Source: an uncultured Verrucomicrobiales bacterium (lineage in GTDB: Bacteria; Verrucomicrobiota; Verrucomicrobiia; Verrucomicrobiales; DEV007). Taken from it: a stretch of 60,741 nucleotides of DNA. Within the stretch, counting starts at the first letter, position 1. The number at the start of each line of letters is the position of its first letter. The notes beneath the pieces are model-generated. The model saw nothing but the letters and a program-made list of their open reading frames with translations, did no database searches and had not been told where the DNA came from. Made by a program: the position numbers and the translations under genes. This document shows, one piece after another, positions 44,420-53,700 of the stretch. The DNA lies in contig CALAHF010000228.1 in the NCBI GenBank assembly GCA_937891465.1, positions 1 through 60,741 of the forward strand, given 5' to 3'.

Positions 44420-44739
44420 ATGAATCCAAACAGGACTCTGTCTCGCAATCGCGCTGATAACACCTGTTTCAGCGGACGTGGCCGACGACCTCCCGCATCT
44501 TGCGTGATCTCAAGAGTCTCTCAGTTCATTGGCCCACGGCAGCAACGGGATGGACTCTTCAATACTCCGAGACCCTACAACCGGACAGTTGGATTGACGT
44601 GCCTCCCGAAGCGGAGATTTTAGTCATGCAGGGAATCTCGACCAATCCGTTTTTTCCTCTGGAACCGACGGGTTTTTTATCGGCTGGAGCGACCAGAATT
44701 GAGGTGTTTCTTTACCGTGCAAAAGCGCCCCGAGCATAA
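44420..44739 (+). pseudogene. Decayed secreted-protein gene (signal peptide plus C-terminal fragment)
   Basis: ATG 44420 opens one frame, but a signal-peptide-like run (TGLCLAIALITPVSADVADD) is in another frame from about 44427 to a stop near 44502. A third segment (44500-44739) reads VHWPTAATGWTLQYSETLQPDSWIDV and NPFFPLEP, which looks like the C-terminal module common on verrucomicrobial secreted proteins (L.WP....LQ.S..L..W..V...FFRL). The middle of the gene seems deleted. Fragment identification is tentative. Confidence 0.4.
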
Positions 44740-44895
44740 ACAACGCAGTGATGACGAGGGGTTTCCGCATGAAACAAGCGTATTCTCCCACGACAACGGC
44801 TCAATAAAAAAGGAGGGCACAATCAAGCTACTTCAACCCCACAAGATAACCACTCCGGGGAACGCCCTTCGATATCGAGATCGTGGAGCTCCGGT

Positions 44896-45438
44896 TCAGC
44901 TCTTTTTCTTGCGGAATTTCAGGGCCATCCGGATTACCAGCGTAAAAATCAGTGCCACAAATCCGAGGATTCCCCAGACACTCATGCTGAGCTGATTTCC
45001 CGGTCGCACGGTGTTTGCCTGGAACACATCCCAGTGAACATATCCCATGAAAACCACCATGCAGATTCCAATCGAAAGCAAACTTTTGCTGAAACTCGTC
45101 ATCGTCTCGCTCACCCGCTCGGGAACGAACCAGTAGTCTTTGTTCGGTAAATTCCACCACTTTGGCGAAAGTTTTGACATAAACATTGAGCTCAGGCCGA
45201 AGATCACTGAATAAAGCCCGATCACAATCAACATGACTCCGGTCATCTCCCATTTTCCAGCCCATCGATCGGGGTTTCCCGCGCCATTAAAATGAACCGC
45301 CATTTTGTCCGGAAGCTGACCATGCGTCCACCAGACATAAACGGCTAGCAGTGCCATCAGTCCGAAAAAAATCGTCAACGGAAGACGAATCGAGCTAACA
45401 TGTTCTGAGACCGGTGGAAGTGTGTATGAGTCGTTCAT
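44896..45438 (-). CDS. DUF1648 family membrane protein
   Basis: 180 residues from ATG 45438 (preferred over the upstream frame start because the preceding residues are polar and unsupported). Four membrane helices; after the first comes LPDKMAVHFNGAGNPDRWAGK, the DUF1648 (PF07853) signature. Such domains occur in SdpI-like immunity proteins and sensor membrane proteins. The function here is unknown. Confidence 0.75.
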   Translation of the reverse strand: MNDSYTLPPVSEHVSSIRLPLTIFFGLMALLAVYVWWTHGQLPDKMAVHFNGAGNPDRWAGKWEMTGVMLIVIGLYSVIFGLSSMFMSKLSPKWWNLPNKDYWFVPERVSETMTSFSKSLLSIGICMVVFMGYVHWDVFQANTVRPGNQLSMSVWGILGFVALIFTLVIRMALKFRKKKS

Positions 45439-45545
45439 GATGTGTGAGTGGGAGAGTATCCTCGCGGATTTCTCGTGCGGCGATTCCAAAATACCGGTTT
45501 GTTTCTAATCGCAGGTCGCTCGAAAAGAGGCGCGTTGAAGCGGGG

Positions 45546-45695
45546 TTATTCGTCGTCTTTAGACTGCTCGTCTTTCAAGCGCGCCAGTAGCTTCCGAACG
45601 TCGCGCGCCCCGAGAACAGTGACCGCCACCGCCATCACCGCGAACAGTGAAAGCACAACAATGAACACGATTTTCCAAATCAATTCCCATGTCAT
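45546..45695 (-). CDS. 49-aa single-helix membrane protein overlapping the symporter gene
   Basis: ATG at 45693-45695 overlaps the TGA of the symporter (45692-45694) as ATGA, a classic translational-coupling arrangement. It encodes MTWELIWKIVFIVVLSLF and on through one membrane helix (to about residue 30), then an amphipathic basic/acidic tail (ARDVRKLLARLKDEQSKDDE) to TAA at 45546. Size, topology and overlap suggest a small accessory subunit of the sodium:solute symporter. Confidence 0.75.
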   Translation of the reverse strand: MTWELIWKIVFIVVLSLFAVMAVAVTVLGARDVRKLLARLKDEQSKDDE

Positions 45696-47272
45696 ATTTC
45701 AATTTCCTTTCGGTTTGGTGAAACGAGCGATCCGATGATCGTCACCGCCAGCGCGATGCCGACGGTGATCAGCCCAATTTGCGGACTCGTCAGAATTTCC
45801 TGCCACTCACCGGTTTGTTCATTCTGAAATTTTAGGCCAACTGCTTTTTGCACGGGTTCGAGCCCAAACAACATCAAAAGCCCGGAGCACAGCCCTAACA
45901 AAGCACCTAACGAACTCGTCTTCTTCCAATAAACGCCGAGCATGAGAACGACAAAGGCACCGGTAAAATAAATCCCGCCCGTCACCGCCATGTAATCCCA
46001 GATATCTTCCCGGCCCTTATAAAAAACGCTCCAATACAAAACGTAGCCGCCCATCAGTACGATCAAAATCCGCGTCAGTTTAACGCGCGATTTCGTCGAA
46101 AATTCCTTCTTCCGAAGCGGCGCGACGATGTCTTGGGTGATGACCGAGCTCCACGTCAAAAAATACGAATCGTGGGTCGACATGAACGCAGCGATCATCC
46201 CCGCCGTGATAATTCCGATCAATACGGGCGGCAAAATTCGGCCCATGACAATCGGCATCGCGTAAAGATTGCTCACCTCGGGCTCCCCGGCTTCCGGGAA
46301 AAAGAGGTTCTTCAAATCATCACCTGCTGGTGTTGCTGCGATGAAAACCAGCGCACAAATCCCCCAAAAATACGGCAGCATAAACCGGACCGTGAATGAG
46401 ATCGACGACCAGCAATACTGCTTCCGAACCGCTTTCTCGCTCTCCATCGCCAATGCCCGCGAAACGGCGGTCGGCCACACCGCGCTCCCGACGAAGCCCG
46501 CCGTGATCACCATCCAGAAAACGTATTCCCATCCGAAACCACTATCCGCGACCGTTGGATCAAACCCGCCCTCGCCGAGGGTCGCGTGCACCGTCTCAAA
46601 AATATTCGTCCACCCCAGTTTCCAAATCGCGACGCCGGTCGCCGCGAGCAATCCAAACGAAAGCACGACAAATTGCACGTAATCCGTCAGCACCACTGAA
46701 ATCATTCCGCCGAGCGTTGTGTAAATTAAAACCAACACTAACAAGCCCACCATCACCCATTTCAAAGCCTCGCCTTCGCTCGCCATTCCGGTCACGCCAA
46801 CGATAAACATCGAGCCGACTTTCAGAAACAGCCCCATGTTCAAAACTCCGGCCAGCACCAGTAATATTCCGCCAAGCACCCGGATTTGCTTGTTGAATCG
46901 TTTTTCGTAAAATTCCGGAATTGTCAGGACTTCCAAACGGCGAAGTGGTCCGACGATGAATCCGGTCAAACCCACAAAAAGCGTCGCGACGCCGGCGATC
47001 ACGGCCATGTGAAATGCCGCAAATCCCCCCGAGAAACCTTTCTGCGCCGAATACATCACCGTCACCAAACCCAGTTCCGTGCCCGTCATCGTGGCGACGC
47101 CCAGCCACGGCCCGATCTTCCTTCCCGCCCCGATGTAGTTCAACATCGAGCCTGCGTAGCGTTTCACCATCAGCCCGATTCCGAGCGAGATTAGCAAATA
47201 CACGACGACGATCACGGTATCGATCGTGCCGAAATTGGTTTGGGAGAACGCTTCTTGTGCCGCGTCGGTCAT
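45692..47272 (-). CDS. Sodium:solute symporter (SSS family)
   Basis: 526 residues with about 13 to 14 membrane helices. Family features: GRKIGPWLGVATMTGTELGLV in the first inverted-repeat helix, GFIVGPLRRLEVLTIPEFYEKRF (consensus R....T.PE.l..RY), and the Na-site helix GMIAAFMSTHDSYFLTWSSV. Substrate not predictable. It is followed by the coupled 49-aa membrane peptide. Confidence 0.9.
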   Translation of the reverse strand: MTDAAQEAFSQTNFGTIDTVIVVVYLLISLGIGLMVKRYAGSMLNYIGAGRKIGPWLGVATMTGTELGLVTVMYSAQKGFSGGFAAFHMAVIAGVATLFVGLTGFIVGPLRRLEVLTIPEFYEKRFNKQIRVLGGILLVLAGVLNMGLFLKVGSMFIVGVTGMASEGEALKWVMVGLLVLVLIYTTLGGMISVVLTDYVQFVVLSFGLLAATGVAIWKLGWTNIFETVHATLGEGGFDPTVADSGFGWEYVFWMVITAGFVGSAVWPTAVSRALAMESEKAVRKQYCWSSISFTVRFMLPYFWGICALVFIAATPAGDDLKNLFFPEAGEPEVSNLYAMPIVMGRILPPVLIGIITAGMIAAFMSTHDSYFLTWSSVITQDIVAPLRKKEFSTKSRVKLTRILIVLMGGYVLYWSVFYKGREDIWDYMAVTGGIYFTGAFVVLMLGVYWKKTSSLGALLGLCSGLLMLFGLEPVQKAVGLKFQNEQTGEWQEILTSPQIGLITVGIALAVTIIGSLVSPNRKEIEI

Positions 47273-47318
47273 GGAAGGGTTTTACGGAGAAATCGAAAAA
47301 GGCGCAATAGCGAAAACA

Positions 47319-47513
47319 CGAAACAACAGGGTGGGTTCGGCATGGAAAGGCTGAGTGCCACGATTTCACTTCATGGCAGCGGCTACCCTTTTCCGTGGAT
47401 GAACTTTTCGAAATGTATTCGCGAGACGTTCGAATTTTGGAAAAATTCTTCCAACTCAAATTCCCTGGAGCGATTTGATAGGGTATGTTCGCTAAATCAA
47501 CCCTGTTGGTTCG
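47319..47513. repeat. 43-nt palindrome copy 7 plus half-copy
   Basis: Full element at 47471-47513 (CGATTTGATAGGGT ... ACCCTGTTGGTTCG-type right arm) and a half-unit near 47319-47341 (CGAAACAACAGGGTGGGTTCGG). Both are in the 262-nt gap upstream of the symporter and downstream of the PQQ-propeller gene; no gene is seen in the gap. Confidence 0.8.
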
Positions 47514-47534
47514 CGTCGCTCACCTGTCCAAGGT

Positions 47535-48803
47535 CTACTCTTTAATCGCGATCAACGCTGTCGGGGTGCGCAGATAGATGGTTCCACTGGCAAACGCGGG
47601 GGTGCTGTTGGCGTTGTCTTGGGGTGGCGTGATCCGATTGGTGGCTTTTACCTTCAGGCCGTCGGGTGACGGTTCGAGAACGTGAGTCGTGGAAGATTTG
47701 TCGGTGCTGTAGAGCAGACCGTTGACGAGGGCGAGTGATGACCAGGTCTCGCGGCCGAGACGCTTTTTCCAGAGTTCGTTTCCGGTTTCGAGTTCGATGC
47801 ATTGGGCAAGACCGGGGGAGTTGACCATGTAGATGTGATCGCCAATGATTTGGCCACTGCCGATTCGCTGCGGAGGCTTGGGTTTACTGACGTGCCACAA
47901 GCGATGGCTGTCAGTGAGGTCACCTGTATCGGTCGCGGAGGGGCGACGCATGCCGAGGGCGGGACCACCGTAACCGCACATAGCGACCAGATGGGCTTCG
48001 CCGATCATTGCATCAGTGTAGCTGAGATCACTGAGACCAGTGCAGCGCCAGAGTTCTACGCCGGTATTGGGATCGAAGCTGGTCAGTTGGCCCGCGAGGG
48101 GAATGATCATTTCGTCGCGACCACCGTTGTCGATGATGCGTGGTGTTGCCCAGGAACCTTTGAATTGGTCAAACTTCTTCGAGGCAGCTTCGGGTAACTC
48201 TTTTTTCCAAGCTATGTCGCCGTTGCTTTTGTCGATGGCGAAGAGGCGTGCCGCGCTGCCCGGTCCGGCGTGCACGATGATCTGATTTTTGAAAAATATC
48301 GGACTGCCAGCGTTGGCGCCCCAAATGTGCTTGTAGTCATCGCCGAGGTCGGCGGACCAGAGCAACTTCCCTTCGAAATCGTAGGCGTGGAGACCGGCAT
48401 TGCCGTGCCAGGCAACAATGATTTTGCCATCGGTGAGTGGAGAGGAAGAAACGCCGGGGTTGGTTTTATGGGTGGGATCTTTTGTCGGGCGTTTGACGGA
48501 TTGGGTCCAGAGCAGTTTGCCATCGCCGGCATTGAAGCACAGCAGGGAGCGCTGCTGATTGCTGTTCTGTCCTTCGGTGAGAAACACCCGGTCGCCCCAG
48601 ACAATCGGAGAGGAATTGCCGGGCGCGTCGAGTTGAGTGCGCCAGGCGATGTTCTTCTCGGAGGACCACTCGGTCGCGTAGGATTCGTCGGGCGCATCAA
48701 CAACGCCGTTGTTATCAGAGCCGCGCCAGGCGGGCCAGTGTTCGCCGGCGGTGAGCGGGGATGTGGCGAAAGCTAGGAGGAGCAAAGTGACTAGGGTCTT
48801 CAT
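47535..48803 (-). CDS. Secreted PQQ-like beta-propeller protein
   Basis: 422 residues. A signal peptide (TLLLLAFATSPLTAGEHWPAWRG) is followed by the sequence DNNGVVDAPDESYATEW and repeated propeller blades with GKLLW and GNELW motifs (GDGKLLWTQSV, FEGKLLWSADLG, TGVELWRCTG, TGNELWKKRLG). PVC genomes carry many such proteins; most lack known activity. No cofactor-binding evidence. 73 nt after the ceramidase gene on the same strand. Confidence 0.88.
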   Translation of the reverse strand: MKTLVTLLLLAFATSPLTAGEHWPAWRGSDNNGVVDAPDESYATEWSSEKNIAWRTQLDAPGNSSPIVWGDRVFLTEGQNSNQQRSLLCFNAGDGKLLWTQSVKRPTKDPTHKTNPGVSSSPLTDGKIIVAWHGNAGLHAYDFEGKLLWSADLGDDYKHIWGANAGSPIFFKNQIIVHAGPGSAARLFAIDKSNGDIAWKKELPEAASKKFDQFKGSWATPRIIDNGGRDEMIIPLAGQLTSFDPNTGVELWRCTGLSDLSYTDAMIGEAHLVAMCGYGGPALGMRRPSATDTGDLTDSHRLWHVSKPKPPQRIGSGQIIGDHIYMVNSPGLAQCIELETGNELWKKRLGRETWSSLALVNGLLYSTDKSSTTHVLEPSPDGLKVKATNRITPPQDNANSTPAFASGTIYLRTPTALIAIKE

Positions 48804-48876
48804 TCTTTTTGGGGCTGTTGGGAACTGGATCAGGCTCTTTAAATGGAACTGTGAAAAAGCTTTTTTGTCACTTTAA

Positions 48877-50256
48877 TTACTGGGAGCTGCCCGCTTTCGT
48901 TTTCTTGATGCGGGCTTTTTCCTCTGCATCGCGTTTATCGATGTCTTTCTGGTGCTTGGAAAACGATTTGAAAACATCTCCGACAACCTGGTCTGCCAAC
49001 TTGCCGAGCTCGTCCAGAATCACCGCCTCCGCTTCCGGCGCGAGCAGCGACATTTCAGGTTCATAGCCGCCCACTTCATACGAGCCCTTTGTCGCGATGT
49101 AACCTATTCGCCCATTCGCATAACCGACGATGATGGGGATGGCCCGGTCGGCGATCGCTTGCTCAAGCTTAAATCCGTATTCGACCATCGGCTCACCGGG
49201 CATAGTCAGGAACAGAAAAGGTCCGATTTTCATAGCCATCAACTCTGCTTTTACCGGCCCTTCTTTACCGGGTAGTTCGAGAACTTTGTTGGCAACCCGG
49301 ATGGGGTAAAACGTTTCTCGCTCTTTCAATTTCTCGCGTGTCACCCCATGAGCAAGCGCACGTGTTACGGCGCAACCAAGATCACGCCCGGCCCATTGGA
49401 TGTCCGCTTCATCCGCGCAGCGATAGGGATAACCCGGAAGATTTGGCCGAATGTCTCCCGCGCAGCCTTGCAGAAAAAGCGCGTTCGTTTTGTCGCCGTA
49501 AACCATCTCGACAAATGTCTGGGCATCACCCGGAAAATCCGCAGTCACCTTCGGGTAGCCGTTCGGATACGGATGCGTTCCTTTGTCGCCCCAGGTGAAA
49601 AAACAGGGATGACAAACCGCATGCATCATGACCGCCATGGGAGTGAGCGACTCGCCGTCATCAAACCTCAGCACTTTGACTCGCGGATCGTTGGGGCCAT
49701 CCGGATTCAAATTCACCACGGCACGACCATCGATCACTTTCCGCCGATTGATGCCAAAACCGATTTTGTCTTCGCCGTAACCGATCGTAACCATTTTCAT
49801 ATTCCCGGCAGCTTCTTTGGCGGCACTGCCGATTTTCTGAACCAGCTCGCGACCGTATTTTGAAAGCGGAGTGAATTTCGGCCCGGAGTGATTATGCGAA
49901 GCCGTCACCATGATGTTCGCAGCCGGAATTCCCGTTTCAGCTTCAATTTTCTCCCGCACCAATTTCACCATGTCGTCGCAAGCATTGATCAAATCGGTGG
50001 TGACAATGGCTGCTTTCGTCTCACCATCATCGAGCACCAAAACCCCAGCTCGCAGCGGGTCGCGAACACCGGTCACCACACGTCGATGCCCAACTGTTTC
50101 CATTCCCTCGATGATCTCAGGAGTGATATCGACTTTCGCAACGCCCGCCTTGAGATTCGATTGAACAGGAAACGTTCCATCGACAACCTGTCCAAATACA
50201 GGATTCGAGAGGCTGAATAAAACGAGCGCAATAATTGGGAAGAATCGTGTTTTCAT
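48877..50256 (-). CDS. Neutral/alkaline ceramidase-like hydrolase
   Basis: 459 residues. Signal peptide FFPIIALVLFSLSNPVFGQ; then the PF04734-like core: LKAGVAKVDITPE, RDPLRAGVLVLDDG, TASHNHSGP, MMHAVCHPC, LFLQGCAGDIRPN. His residues in the HNHSGP and HAVCHP motifs are the expected zinc ligands. Known members hydrolyse N-acyl-sphingosine, but PVC members with this short form have no established substrate. Charged C-terminus (SKHQKDIDKRDAEEKARIKKTK). Confidence 0.85.
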   Translation of the reverse strand: MKTRFFPIIALVLFSLSNPVFGQVVDGTFPVQSNLKAGVAKVDITPEIIEGMETVGHRRVVTGVRDPLRAGVLVLDDGETKAAIVTTDLINACDDMVKLVREKIEAETGIPAANIMVTASHNHSGPKFTPLSKYGRELVQKIGSAAKEAAGNMKMVTIGYGEDKIGFGINRRKVIDGRAVVNLNPDGPNDPRVKVLRFDDGESLTPMAVMMHAVCHPCFFTWGDKGTHPYPNGYPKVTADFPGDAQTFVEMVYGDKTNALFLQGCAGDIRPNLPGYPYRCADEADIQWAGRDLGCAVTRALAHGVTREKLKERETFYPIRVANKVLELPGKEGPVKAELMAMKIGPFLFLTMPGEPMVEYGFKLEQAIADRAIPIIVGYANGRIGYIATKGSYEVGGYEPEMSLLAPEAEAVILDELGKLADQVVGDVFKSFSKHQKDIDKRDAEEKARIKKTKAGSSQ

Positions 50257-50271
50257 AACATATCAGGGAAT

Positions 50272-50314
50272 CGAACCAACAGGGGTGGTTCATCGAACAT
50301 ACCCTATCAAATCG
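50272..50314. repeat. 43-nt palindrome copy 8
   Basis: CGAACCAACAGGGG ... ACCCTATCAAATCG, 43 nt, 15 nt upstream of the ceramidase start, so it may overlap its promoter. Weaker fragments (GGTAGGG, CTGTTGGATCG) follow up to about 50412. The remaining gap to about 50540 has no clear gene. Confidence 0.85.
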
Positions 50315-50542
50315 CGTCAGGGTTAACTCGTAGTATTTCAGAAAAAACGTTGTCGCGAATTGGTAGGGTTCTGGCAGGCGGTATCGCCGGTCTTATTTTG
50401 CTGTTGGATCGTATCACGATCGTCAGCTCAAAAACAGACCGCTGATGCGGGATTGAAGCTTTTCCGAATTCGTGGCTGTGCCTATGCTGGTAAGATGTTC
50501 GGCAATGCACCTGCTTTGCTTCGCTCTATTTCTGCCATGAAA

Positions 50543-52281
50543 ATCTGGCCCTGCCGCTTGCTCCACTGCCGTCGCGGGAGGATTTGAAGCTGCTGGCGGC
50601 ATCGAAGCGCCAGAATATTGCCTACGCAGCGAAGCGAAATCTCGAGCGCCTGGATCGCGGTGACGCTTTGGCGAAAGAGGTGCCTTATCAGGTGCAGTCG
50701 TGGACTTTTGGCAAAGACCTAGCGATGGTTTTTCTGCCCGGTGAGGTGACGGTCGATTACCAGTTGCGACTGAAGATGGAATTCGATCACGAACGACTGT
50801 GGGTCAATGCCTATGCCAATGATGCGCCTTGCTACATTCCGTCGCGCAAGGTGCTGGCGGAAGGTGGCTTTGAAGGGGAAAGCGCGATGGTCTACTACGA
50901 TCAGCCCGCCAAGTTTGCGCCGGGTGCCGAGGATCTCATTGTAGCTGCCGTCTATAATATTCTGCCTGCTGAATTTCTCGCATCCTACCGTGCCGACATC
51001 CCACCGAAGTCGCCGGCCGATTCCCTGGCGGCCATTCAGACGCGCGATGACCTTGGTCTTGTTGTCGAGTTGGCGGCTGCTGAACCTTTTGTCGCCGATC
51101 CGGTCGCAATCGACTGGGATACGCGCGGTCGCATGTGGGTGGTCGAGCAGCCCGATTACCCAAACGGAATGGACGGCAACTGGAAGCCTGGCGGTCGGGT
51201 GAAAATTCTCTCCGACAACGATGGCGACGGACGCTACGAGCGCTCGGAATTACTGCTCGAAGGCATTCCGTTCCCCACCGGGATCACCTGCTGGAGCAAG
51301 GGTGCCTACGTCTGTGTGGCGCGGGTGCTCGACGCGCTCGACCGGCGTGAAATCGAACTGGCTTCATTGAGTGGTGCCGAACGGCTGCGCCCGCTGTTTG
51401 ACGCGGCTCATCGGATCGCAGCTGACGACACATCGAACGATTCAGATCGCCAGGCGGCGTTGCGTTTGTTCGGTCGAGGTTTCAACGACCCGGCACAAGA
51501 TGTCCCGCTGCTCTCGGAATTTCTCCGTCCCACGGTCAGTGACTCGATTCAAAAAACGGTGCTGGCCATGCTTGCACGATCTTCCAGTCAGGAAGCTGCA
51601 GAAGCCATGCTCAGCGACTGGTCGTTGCGAACTCCATCGGTGCGGGCGTCGATCATTACCACCTTGTTAGCACGTGACGCATGGATCCAGCATCTGCTGC
51701 AAGCCGTCGAGGACGGAGTGATCAGTCCGGCCGAAGTCACGGCCTCCAACCGACAAACCCTCGAAGCCCATGCCAACGAAAAAATCCGAGACCGCGCGCG
51801 TGCGTTGCTACCAGTGGCCGACAACAGCGAACGAGCAGCCGCCGTCGAAAAATACCAACGAGTCGCCAAGCTGAAAGGCGATGCCGTTCATGGCGCCACC
51901 GTATTTAAAACTGCCTGCGCGGTTTGTCATGACTACCTCGGACAAGGGATGGTTGTGGGCCCCAATCTCAAGGCCTACTACAACAAGAGTGTCTCGGATT
52001 TTGTCACCGCTATTCTCGATCCCAGCGCCGCGGTGGAGCCGCGTTATGTCAGCTACGCCATTACCACTCGCGACAAACGCACGTTGGTCGGAGTGATCGC
52101 GAATGAGTCCGCCGCCAGTCTTGAAGTCGTCCAGCCCGGTGGAATTCGCGAGACGATTCTTCGGCCTGACATCGAGAGCATCACTGCGACAGGAATGTCG
52201 CTAATGCCGGATGGCCTGGAGCAGGCGATCACCCCACAGGACATGGCGGATTTGATCGCCTATCTGAAGAGTGGGGGATGA
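50543..52281 (+). pseudogene. Chimeric remnant: ceramidase C-terminus, dehydrogenase-like N-terminus, HEAT region, c-type cytochrome
   Basis: The open frame (usable TTG start at 50584, but similarity begins near 50543 with LALPLAPLPSRED) encodes three unrelated pieces. First comes the C-terminal part of a larger ceramidase-like protein (VQSWTFGKDLAMVFLPGEV, VNAYANDAPCYIPSRK). From about residue 145 it switches to the N-terminus of the PVC membrane-bound dehydrogenase-like propeller family (DPVAIDWDTRGRMWVVE, ILSDNDGDGRYERSE). After GAYVC (about residue 244) the propeller is missing and the sequence jumps to HEAT-like helices and a C-terminal cytochrome (CAVCHDYLGQGMVVGPNL). No signal peptide is present, so haem attachment is unlikely. 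I read this as in-frame deletion debris of two neighbouring genes. Confidence 0.7.
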
Positions 52282-52361
52282 GAGACAGAAAGCGAAAGGT
52301 GGCTGAGTCGTGGCAGGATATTCCACTCGTCGCCGGAGGTGATTACTAATCGCGCGATACG

Positions 52362-52379
52362 ATAGAGAGACGGGTCAAT
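52362..52379 (+). repeat. 18-nt direct repeat, copy A (flanks desaturase gene)
   Basis: ATAGAGAGACGGGTCAAT here and ATAGAGGGACGGGTCAAT at 53683-53700 match at 17 of 18 positions and bracket the desaturase gene. The sequence between 52282 and 52457 shows no gene. Confidence 0.7.
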
Positions 52380-52457
52380 AAATGATGCGCGTCCGTTTCA
52401 TTGGCGGAATCGATTTCTGATCCCGCGATAATTTGCGAACGTCCCTCTTCTTTCTCC

Positions 52458-53576
52458 TCACGCCATCTGAGGCGTCAGGCTGGCCAGGTGGGTCAGACGG
52501 GACATGAGCTCGCTGGTTTCGCGACGCCATTGAGCGAGTTTGTGCTTCGACATTTCGACGTGCTCACCCGTGGACGTTTCCAGCTCGTGGTAACTGTCGG
52601 TGACCCGCTCAAGCAATTCGACGACAGCTTGATGGGTTCGTTCGCAGACGGTCTCTCCTGAGGCTGCAATGTGGTCAAGATGCTCGCTGGTCCGGCGGCG
52701 GGCTTCGGCCATTTCTGCAAGAAGGATCTTGCTGCTGGGAACGCGACGGAGATTGGATGCAAGACCGACTTTTTCGAGAAGCCAGATGGACCATTTCGTG
52801 GGATCAAAGCTCCAGCGTTTCACGCCATTGCGATAATCGTGCTGAAATTCGTGATGGTAGTTGTGATAGCCTTCTCCAAAGGTGAGAAATGCCATCAGCG
52901 TGCTGTCTTTCGCAGTGCAATTTCTCGAATACGGCTGGCGACCGAGGGTGTGGCACAGGGAATTGATGAAAAAGGTGCTTTGCTGAACGAGAAAAATTCG
53001 CAGAGTTCCCACAAGGAGGAATCCGCCGAGGGCACCTACCCAGCTTCCTGCCCAGAGGCCGCACAGCAGCGCGGGCAATGCCAAACCAACGAGCCCGGCG
53101 ATCCATTTATCCCAACGGGCTTGCCACATGACGAGTTTGTCTTTTTGTAAATCAGCCACGTTATCAAGAGGGCGTTCGGGATTGATTTTGAAGAGAATCC
53201 AACCCATGTGAGCCCAGAAAAAGCCCTTCGAAATATCGTAGGGGTCGTCGTCGTGATCGGTGTGTTTGTGGTGTTTCCGGTGATCGGATGCCCAGCAAAG
53301 CGCGGAATTTTCGAAAGCGCAGGCTCCGAAAATCAGGGTCGCTAGGCGCACGGGCCATTTGGCTTTGAAGGAAAGATGCGAGAACAACCGGTGATAGCCG
53401 AGTGTGATGCTGAGGCCGGTTGCGATGACGTAGAACAACATCAAACTCGCTGTAAACCAATCGGTCCCGTATTTTACGAGATAGATGGGCGCGCCAATAA
53501 CGGCGAGGGCAGAAATGATGAATAGGAAAATGGAGTTGATCCAGTTAACGCGTTTAAAGGGGATGCGGGATAGCAT
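52458..53576 (-). CDS. Delta-9 type fatty acid desaturase
   Basis: 372 residues from ATG 53576 (MLSRIPFKRVNWINSIFLF); the longer frame to 53699 would start within the flanking direct repeat and adds an unsupported leader. Four membrane helices and all three His boxes: HRLFSH, HRKHH and HNYHH, with GYHRLFSHLSFKAKWP and EGYHNYHHEFQHDYRNG as in acyl-CoA/acyl-lipid desaturases. About 90 extra C-terminal residues form charged helices (ETSTGEHVEMSKHKLAQWRRETSEL). It introduces a double bond in saturated acyl chains using oxygen and reduced ferredoxin or cytochrome b5. Confidence 0.92.
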   Translation of the reverse strand: MLSRIPFKRVNWINSIFLFIISALAVIGAPIYLVKYGTDWFTASLMLFYVIATGLSITLGYHRLFSHLSFKAKWPVRLATLIFGACAFENSALCWASDHRKHHKHTDHDDDPYDISKGFFWAHMGWILFKINPERPLDNVADLQKDKLVMWQARWDKWIAGLVGLALPALLCGLWAGSWVGALGGFLLVGTLRIFLVQQSTFFINSLCHTLGRQPYSRNCTAKDSTLMAFLTFGEGYHNYHHEFQHDYRNGVKRWSFDPTKWSIWLLEKVGLASNLRRVPSSKILLAEMAEARRRTSEHLDHIAASGETVCERTHQAVVELLERVTDSYHELETSTGEHVEMSKHKLAQWRRETSELMSRLTHLASLTPQMA

Positions 53577-53682
53577 AGGGTCACTCGGGCTGAGGTTGAT
53601 TGGAGGAACGGGAGTGTTCGGCGAAAGTCGCTGATAAGTTGGATCGCGCCAGCAGAATCGTATTCCGATTGATAGTAGGAAA

Positions 53683-53700
53683 ATAGAGGGACGGGTCAAT
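53683..53700 (+). repeat. 18-nt direct repeat, copy B
   Basis: Second copy of the repeat described at 52362, 107 nt upstream of the desaturase start. Confidence 0.7.
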
